Origin: Mycogone perniciosa | Lineage: Eukaryota > Ascomycota > Sordariomycetes > Hypocreales > Hypocreaceae | DNA length: 64,000 nt | Direction: 5' to 3' | Assembly: GCA_025331125.1 (NCBI GenBank) | Contig: JAOALB010000046.1 | Location: 124,001-188,000 of the forward strand | Part shown: positions 56,853 through 64,000 of the stretch, in pieces | How positions within the stretch are numbered: the first letter of the stretch is position 1 | Layout of the letters: each line of letters begins with the position of its first letter | Notes under the pieces: generated by a model | Told to the model about the DNA's origin: nothing | Seen by the model: the letters and a program-made list of their open reading frames with translations, nothing else | Database searches by the model: none | Translations under genes and position numbers: made by a program

Positions 56853-59470
56853 ACGATAATACTACTGCTACTCTTGTTTTAGTACCGATCCAAGCGTACC
56901 AAATACTTTGGATGCGACCGCAAACGCCACCACGATTCAAACGAGCGTCTTCCGTGCAGGCGATCTGGCTGCAAGATATCGCATCTACCCATCGCGAACG
57001 CCATTGCCACAACCGTTCTATTGTGCTAACCCAAGCTTGTATATATGATGTACTCCGTAGTGTGTACATTTAGATGGTCAGGCACGACCGTTAACCACTA
57101 TTTTTTGCTGTTGTTCCATCTCTCAAGCTAATCACATCGTCGTCGCCTGCCAGTTCCTTATCATGCACACTCCGGCAAATATCAGTCAGTACCTACAAGT
57201 ATGCGGCACGAATCCACTCTACTACTCGTACTACAGCAGCAGGGTTCCTCCTGTGAGCATCCAATTCCCGTCAACCAAGAGCTTTTTTTGCATCAGATTC
57301 AGCACACCCCGGTCCCATGACGAGGCGGATGTCCCAGCAGCGTCTGTATGGAAAACCAAACTTGCGGCGCTTCCTCAGCTGGTCCGGGGCTACCCACACA
57401 AACACTAGAAGAGCTATCTACAGTACTAATTACGACTTACGAGTAGTCTATCTATTAGTTCATAAGTACGTATATTCGGGAGAAGTCCAAGCTCACGAAC
57501 CTCTGCCGAACCCAAGGTTGAGGGAGATGTGATGCTGGCGCACAACAGCACACAGACTACGGAGTACGGAGTACCGAAAGGCTCAAAAACCACCTTTGAT
57601 CATGATAGCCGAGTTTTCGATTTGTTGGTTTGCGTACCAGATTTGCTTTTGCCTCTGCCCGGACACCAATCAAGGCGGCCAGCCCCGGAAGTCCAACAGC
57701 CCTGCAGCGTCCAACACAGAATCCATGTCCAGCCTCCTGACCCCAACTAATAGTACTCGTACATGCCATACCTAGCCTCCTCTATGTACGGGTTGAGCGT
57801 GCTCGTATCAAACATTGCCCACTCTCTTACGTTTAATGGAGTCGTGCAGAACAGCCTCGCCAAGAAGCCGCCTATTTGTTTAGGGCACCTCGTCATCTGA
57901 GATGAGCGCTGCAATATCCACTCACAGTAGCACAGGCCAGGGGTGAAGTTTGCAAACCATCCCGGTCCTAGACAACACTAACGAGAGCCTCCTGATTTGG
58001 CATCCAGGCAGGACACACAAAGCCGACACTCTTCGGCCGCCGCTCCGGAGGGGTCGACGAACTAAAAAAGAAAAAAAAAACTGAGAGAAAAAAAAATGGG
58101 ACTATTACTAGTTGGCACTACTGCGAATGAATGGGGAAACGTTATTCTAACCATCAGTGGGGATTTCCGATTCTGGATCACTGAGCCTGGGCACACCGCA
58201 CAAGAAGCACTATTATCCAACAGTCTGGACACACTAGCTTGTACCACTATCCTGGGATGCATGAACGAGGCCTTTTGGAGAGAAGTGCAAGGTCTCCGCC
58301 TGCACTCGTAAAGGCATCAGGCAGACAAGTCTGGTCTGTTAGTGGACATCCATGCAACCCTCTGGCATAGTCAGGAACATGTCAGATTCCTTTGCCCAGG
58401 GTGGCAGACGCAATGACAGGCTCTGACTCGGTATATTTTCGGACGTCTCCATTACGACGAGTACTCGTACGCTCATCTGTCAACCTGGCACACTCGACTC
58501 GTACGAGGACGGAGGAGGGAACATGTACTCCGTACGGGTTGCTATTTTGAAACGTTGGACTTGGCTTGTCAGATCCACCGGTCATGAGGCACAGAACGGC
58601 GAGGTCTCCTCGAGTCTCAAGATGATAAGTCACATCTGGCGCGCATAGGTTGACAGCGTTGCTTTCAACATGCGCTTTGTCCTCCGTCCACTAGTACCAC
58701 TCACCCGGTTCTCACATTCATACGAGGCCCCGACTATCCCGGGGCCGCATCCATCGTGACTGCACAGTCGCAGATCCACCCCCATGATGTCTTATTAAGG
58801 TGAAGAAACGCTAGCCAATCAACGAAAGGTGCGTGTGCACAGAGCAACTCTCATCCCGGGCCGACGTCATTGCCGCAGGGTTCGTGACCATGCCACAATT
58901 CCAACTCTTCAACCTCTCTGTACGAGTACCTGAGGGGCTTTGATCAATGTCGCTGGTGCAGTCCCAGTGGTCGGGGCAAAGGTCCTTCGGCCCCAACGGT
59001 AATCGCGGTGAATACCATCCATCGGATAATGAGACACTTGAAGGGCGCGGGTGCATGTTTCGCCAATTGCAGCATCTGGCTCTGACGCAAGTGCGAGAAT
59101 GCGAGAACGGTTCACATGCCATGCCGTCTTTAGCATTGCAGTTCTCTTACGGAGTACTCACCGAATACCTTATTGGGAAGGCTCCGGTCACTCTGCGGCT
59201 CTGGCGGGCTTGACAGCTGTTTGGCTTTGAACGATGCAACAAGACCGAGATGATACGGGCTGGTGACCTGTTTATGCAGCCTTTTCCCAATTCGACATAC
59301 CATGTACGAGCATCTACTTCGTACGCCAAATGGACATGTTGTTTCCAACTTGCAGCACTACTGCAGCGGGAATGAATCATGCCGAAAGACTGCCTTCGCT
59401 TCGGAAGGCGAGTCAGTGGCGCTCAATGGACAGGGGTCCAAAGGATCAGAATCGACACGCTTGTGCGGAG

Positions 59471-59490
59471 TACGGAGTGTGTACTCCGTA
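59471..59490. repeat. Perfect 8-bp hairpin of the dispersed word
   Basis: TACGGAGT and ACTCCGTA are exact complements separated by GTGT, within a cluster of further copies up to 59550. Confidence 0.85.
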
Positions 59491-59590
59491 CGAAGCATGG
59501 TATTCCGTACCACGACTACTCGTAGGCAGTACTCCGTACTACTACTACTCTTACCGAGATCACCGCCGCATCGATCACAACCCACCCACC

Positions 59591-59665
59591 ATGTCTGAGT
59601 CTCAACGCCTGGAGAACGTCAAGTCCACCATCACCAAGATGCTATCGGACCAGACAAGTGGATAA
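59591..59665 (+). other. 24-codon ORF with strong start context
   Basis: CCCACCATGTCTGAG is an excellent fungal start context, and the codons are GC-ending like those of real genes here (MSESQRLENV then KSTITKMLSDQTSG). It stops after 24 residues and no good splice donor precedes the stop. It could be a tiny peptide gene, a truncated gene remnant or chance. Confidence 0.3.
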
Positions 59666-59748
59666 TATGATACGGAGTACTACTATCGGTCCACGGCTTT
59701 AAGCCAACCGCCATATCCTCCTTTGATGACCGAATGCCGAAATCACAC

Positions 59749-59769
59749 GCTTATTGCTTATTGCTTATT
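59749..59769. repeat. 7-bp tandem repeat, 3 copies
   Basis: GCTTATT three times head to tail. Confidence 0.8.
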
Positions 59770-61764
59770 CGACGATGTAACTTATGTAGTCCCACCACGG
59801 GCGTGTCTCATCGAGCTCAGCCAATGAAGGGTGATGGAAAACATTCGATGCTGATTATGGCAGATTAGAAAATCGATATGCCTCATCGTACTCAGCACGA
59901 CTCATGAGAACACCCACAATGTCGTATTCCCTGAGGCGTAATGTGCCAGGAAGTTGCCAGATGCAGGGCAGATTCCTGGCAGATTCCTGGCAGGATTATG
60001 AGAAACAGAACAATGCGCCAGATCCGGATAGACTTGCAGGACACTGAAGTAGACCGAGACATTTGACCCAATAGGACGTCAACTACCCCAGCATGTCAAA
60101 CTACGGGAAGTTTCTTTGACATGCTCCATCCATACACGTATGTATGTATGTACATATAGATGGTGCAGATGTGCTTACTCGTACCGACTGACGACTACTA
60201 CTCGTACTTAACGGTCGCTACTCTGGGGTGTTGGTGGCTTTTTGGTGTCTCAGTGTGACGTGTCGAGAGCAGTTCCAACACGAGAACTGCGCTGCATCGC
60301 CAGTCATCATTTGGACAGCCTGTCGCCCGCCGCGGCACATATCCCCGGCCGCCTCCTCAACGCATGTCTCATGAGGTGATTCGAAGCACAGAAACGACGC
60401 GCAACCAACAACACACAGATAAGAAGCAATTCGTACTCGGTTTGACGGAAGTACATGCGTGTATTGGGCTGTGCCGCCCACCGGCCGCCGCCACCCTTCC
60501 GTCTTTGGCAAACTGTGCAGATAAACGAGCGCCGACATGATGACGCGGAAGTGAGAGAGAGCGAGGGAGCTGTTCCCTTGTGGCGTTGCGGAAGCAGCCG
60601 TGACGCCTCCTCTCTCACTCAAGACTCCCAATCACCTGCGTCAACGAACAGCACTCTGTTTAACCTTTAGCCCTTGATCCCTATGCTATCAAGAGGCCCC
60701 CCCGTGTATCTCCCTTGTTGATGAGTGTGACATTTCTCTGAAAGAAAAAGAAAAAAAAGGGGGGAAAAGATGATGCATCACCTTCACAGGCCTTGGCGGA
60801 CGCCAATGGCGAGAGGTCCCTGAGCGTCGCATCCAATTGGCGCGAAAACGAACCATCAGGGGAGGGATCTGCCCGCACTTCGGCGATGTTCCCTTGCACC
60901 CTTCCCCTCCCCTCCTCCCGGGGCGATCTTGTCCTTCCGGAGTTTTTTACCAATCCTTCATCGGCTTTTGCTGCCCCCCTCCCCCCCCCGTTGGACGGAC
61001 GGAAGACGGCGGCTCGCTGCAGATTTTTGTGTGATGAGACGGATTGCTCGGCTGTGACACAACCTATGGACAGCAAAGCAACAAGGTGTGGCTACACCCG
61101 TGTGCCATTCCCGCCCGTCAGGCAGAGACGCGTCCTCGTACTCCGTAGTACTTGCACCCATAATCATAATCATGTGTTGGGATGAAAAGAAAGCATCCAA
61201 TATCTAATCAAAAGAAAGAAAGGGGGGTGGGTGTTCGGTCGGGAGCACTGTATTCCCGTTGTCCGACAGTGTTTTGAACTCTGCTATGTTTTGCTGGCGT
61301 CGATACGAGTGCACAACAACGGACAACAGCACCCAACAACACATTGATGCCACGCGTACGTACTCGTACATGGCCTGATATTCATGCTTTGAAAAAGAAA
61401 GAAAAAACCAATTTCCTTGTTTGTCTGTCTGTGTGTTTGACAACCCACCCCATTTCAATTCCAGCCCCGTTTGCCAACGCCTAGTTACTCCGACGCTTTC
61501 CCAGTCTTTTTCTGTCCCACTACGATGTATGATGTATGTGTATCGATGTACTTCGTATATGCCAAAACATGGGGGAGACTACCTATCCATCTGCAACCCA
61601 GAAAATAATACGGCCAAGACAGAAAGAAACAAGCAAACGCCTTAAAACGCCATGCAGATATGTTCTCAACTTGAAACAAGACGCCTTGGCCAAAACATCA
61701 TTCGTCGTCGTGGCCAGGTTTCACGAGTTTATGCCAACTCAGCAGGCACCATCATCGCCACCCA

Positions 61765-64000
61765 TCATCGCAGCACCTTTGCGATCTTAACGAGCAGCTT
61801 CCCTTCCTGAACGGGCTTGCCCTTCATGTCCCTGAGCTCAATGAAACGATAGCCCCGCTGGAGTCGGTCGAGTCGGATGCATGCCCAAGCGAGACACGGG
61901 GAGCTCACTTTGCGCGAGGCATCTTCGATTTTGAGCCTTTGGGGTAATATCGGTCAGCCATTTGCGTAACGGAAGTGCTTCTCCGTCAACCCCCCTAGTA
62001 CACGATTCGAGTTTTACACGGGTAAGGATAAATAAGGATAGGGTAGGACGAAGCAAGGATGAGCCACGTCAGAACATGATTTCGTGCATGGACCTTCGGA
62101 TGGAAGCACAAGACGGAAATGAAAGTCGGTGGATGCTGTGCCAAGGGAACCCGACAACCTGGATCCGAAGATTGAATCAGACATGCAGGCGACCGCGGCT
62201 CACTTAGGCACCAACGGAGAGGGATAATAAATAGTAGACACCTTCGTGGATGCGGAATGTGTGACCGGCAGAAGCCCGACGGCATGGTGAGATGCTTGCC
62301 CTGGCTCAATGCAATGCATGCAAGATGCAGGGGAACGCTCAACCATGTTGCTGCCAAGCAAGCAAGCGTAACACAAGTTGGGCCACTGCGAGCAGTCGTT
62401 TGCAGACCACTCCTGTTGAACAGAGAAAACGAACGAGCATCGCATCACATTACTATCATGCAGTGTCCCGGGATATCGGCAAAGGAAAAAGGAAAAGGAG
62501 AGAAAGAGAGAGAGAGAGAAACTCACCTAAGGAAGCTAAGCTCCTCTATGACCCTGGATATTTTCTGAAATTTGAGCCTTTGGCCGTCTTGTCCAAAGTG
62601 AGGATTCGCCGACTTGACTGCGCTTATTCGCTGCTTGTATGAGCTCTCCTGCGTCTGCCCGCTGCTCTTTTCCGTCTCGCCAAGGTGGAGTTCGGCTTTG
62701 ATTAAGGGACGAATGGTGCTGCTGTTGCGTGCATTGTCCGCGTCATCACCGCTCTGTGTAGGGATATTCATGCCAGCGAAGACGGTGATGGTGAGGTCCA
62801 GCGTATGACCCGCGATGTGCTCCAGAGTCCCAATGGTCTTGTCGGAGCTCAGATATACGGGCGGCTTCAGCACCCAGCCCTCTTCATTCGCAAACATCCC
62901 TTCGTTGAGCATCATGCCTTCGTCCATGCTCTGCCAATTCATGGCCACCATCTGGACACCTCTGCGCCAGTACAGGCTCGGGTCGGGGTTAGAACTGTCA
63001 ATTCTACGCCCAGCCGGGAATGCGCGCATAAAGAAGCTCTTGTTGTGTGAGAAGACCGCCCGGGGGTCTTTCTCGTGCAACTCCAGAATCCTGTTCTCGC
63101 TGATTGAGAAAATGTGAGTGGGCAGCTTCGCTTGAGGGGTTTCTAAGCTCTTGAACCGCTCGCTGCGTGTGTACACGGCAAGGTCGCTGAGGTTCTTGCA
63201 TATAGGAACCTTGGCATTGCTGTTCTGCTGTATTGCTGGGCTTGGCTGGGGAGAAGAGGCTGTGGGTCGCAGTGTTGAGGTAGGTTGATCATCGTCTGAG
63301 AGCGATGCGTCGTCGTCAACGGTAACAGTGGCCGCTGTGGACACGCCGCCGTCTGCGTTCATCCGCGCTTGCGCTCGCTTGACCTTGACTAGAATCTTGT
63401 TTCGAAGATCCTCTAGCTTGGGCACTCTGAATCTGGGATCACAGCCTTCGAATGGCTCTTGTACAAGCATGTCTTCCCACACCTCCTTCATGATTGTGAC
63501 CATAATTTCCTGCTGGCTCGGATCGGCATGAACCTCAAGACTGATAATAATGGGCAAATCGCTATTTTCAAAGCCATGGTCCCGGACAGTTTCGCAAACC
63601 TCGCGGAAGCCACAAGGGGTTGTCAATGTCCAGCCGTGGGTTACGATCGGCTCCCCTTTCGGAGGCGGACGCCGCGAGCGAGTCGATGCTGCGCGCGAGA
63701 CACCGAGTTTGTCAGAAGATTCCTGAGGATCCGAGATAATCTGAATGCTCGATTTGGGTGTCGCGTCGTCCGCATTGGCCCGACTGTGAGAACTAGGGCT
63801 CCGCGAGCGCGTATTGGGATGAGAACTTCCCAGATAGCTCTTGGCTGTGTCTTTGGCCGTCTCATATTTCTCTTCAACTTTCTCGATGACTGCCGCTGCA
63901 GCATAGGGCAGAGTACTACCCGAGAACCCCCGCGTGTGATTACCAGCGGCAGGGGATTTGGACCGAGGACTGATGTCCAGAGCTTCGCCATTCCACACGT
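61765..64000 (-). CDS. Phosphoinositide-specific phospholipase C (5' end outside window)
   Basis: The main exon runs from beyond 64000 to 62527; a last exon covers 61765-61936 after a 590-nt intron. Visible parts in order: the second half of the catalytic X domain (THGWTLTTPCGFREV, then LPIIISLEVHAD), preceded by a Ser/Arg-rich insertion; the Y domain (LSDLAVYTRSERFKS, IFSISENRI, FSHNKSFFMRAFPAG, DPSLYWRRGVQMVAMNWQ, EGWVLKPPVYL); and a C2 domain (GHTLDLTITVFAGMNIP to FLR) completed by the last exon with LDRLQRGYRFIELRD. The enzyme splits PIP2 into diacylglycerol and inositol trisphosphate at the membrane under calcium control. The intron is unusually long and its acceptor is AAAG, but the joined C2 domain reads well. 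EF-hand and N-terminal parts lie outside. Confidence 0.9.

Larger units (their letters stand above)
52139..61764. other. Gene-poor interval, 9.6 kb, rich in short palindromic words
   Basis: No gene with a recognisable domain, and base composition close to the rest of the window, so it is not an AT-rich block. It contains the densest clusters of the dispersed words (55760-55776, 56550-56565, 56824-56852, 57558-57574, 59465-59550), CAGACA and CTGA simple repeats (53022-53056), a GCTTATT triplicate (59749-59769), a GGCAGATTCCT duplicate (59967-59988) and one short ORF with a strong start context (59591-59665). Confidence 0.6.

Noticed and set aside
48530..61764. Transposon-derived or RIP-degraded block
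   Set aside because: No transposase or reverse-transcriptase remnant, no long terminal repeats, and no obvious AT enrichment by eye.

Overview
The window is nuclear DNA of a filamentous ascomycete (Pezizomycotina; the gene families suggest Sordariomycetes, possibly Hypocreales, but no species is claimed). The evidence is: genes on both strands without operons; many short introns, mostly 54-90 nt, with GT..AG ends and CTAAC/CTGAC branch points 15-20 nt before the acceptor; GC-rich third codon positions; and fungal families such as CFEM, 2EXR, a Cyp1-type cyclophilin and Mtc5/WDR59. I place 24 intact protein genes (two cut by the window edges), one gene broken by an internal stop, and two intron-containing tRNA-Phe genes. 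I saw no transposon, rRNA gene or CRISPR array.

Left part (1-16 kb): the 3' part of the SEA-complex gene Mtc5/WDR59, a D-2-hydroxyacid dehydrogenase, two neighbouring 2EXR proteins, an alpha/beta hydrolase, a single-pass membrane protein of unknown family, and GPI2 (first step of GPI-anchor synthesis). Centre left (18-29 kb): a GPI-anchored CFEM protein, a metallophosphoesterase, a compact housekeeping block (MED31, RPC11, Yar1-like ankyrin protein), a GPI-anchored thaumatin-like protein and an Hsp70-like ATPase with a proline-rich N-terminus. Centre right (30-48.5 kb): a tandem tRNA-Phe pair, an MFSD5-type transporter, a glucokinase with an added C-terminal membrane segment, a NAA50-like N-acetyltransferase with a PIP-box-like motif, an Sgf11-type zinc-finger protein, a PPIL1-type cyclophilin, signal peptide peptidase, a 4'-phosphopantetheinyl transferase, a dienelactone hydrolase and a LYC1-like acetyltransferase interrupted by one in-frame TAG. 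Right part (48.5-64 kb): a gene-poor stretch of about 13 kb holding only one small Cys-rich protein gene, then the 3' part of a phosphoinositide-specific phospholipase C.

The genes do not form a pathway or a biosynthetic cluster; most are independent housekeeping or cell-surface genes. The most distinctive feature beyond the genes is a family of short palindrome-like words (TACTCCGTA/TACGGAGTA, TACTTCGTA/TACGAAGTA, TACTCGTA/TACGAGTA). It recurs many dozens of times in intergenic DNA, sometimes in tandem or as hairpins. I noticed none inside the coding exons I annotated. It is densest in the gene-poor right part.
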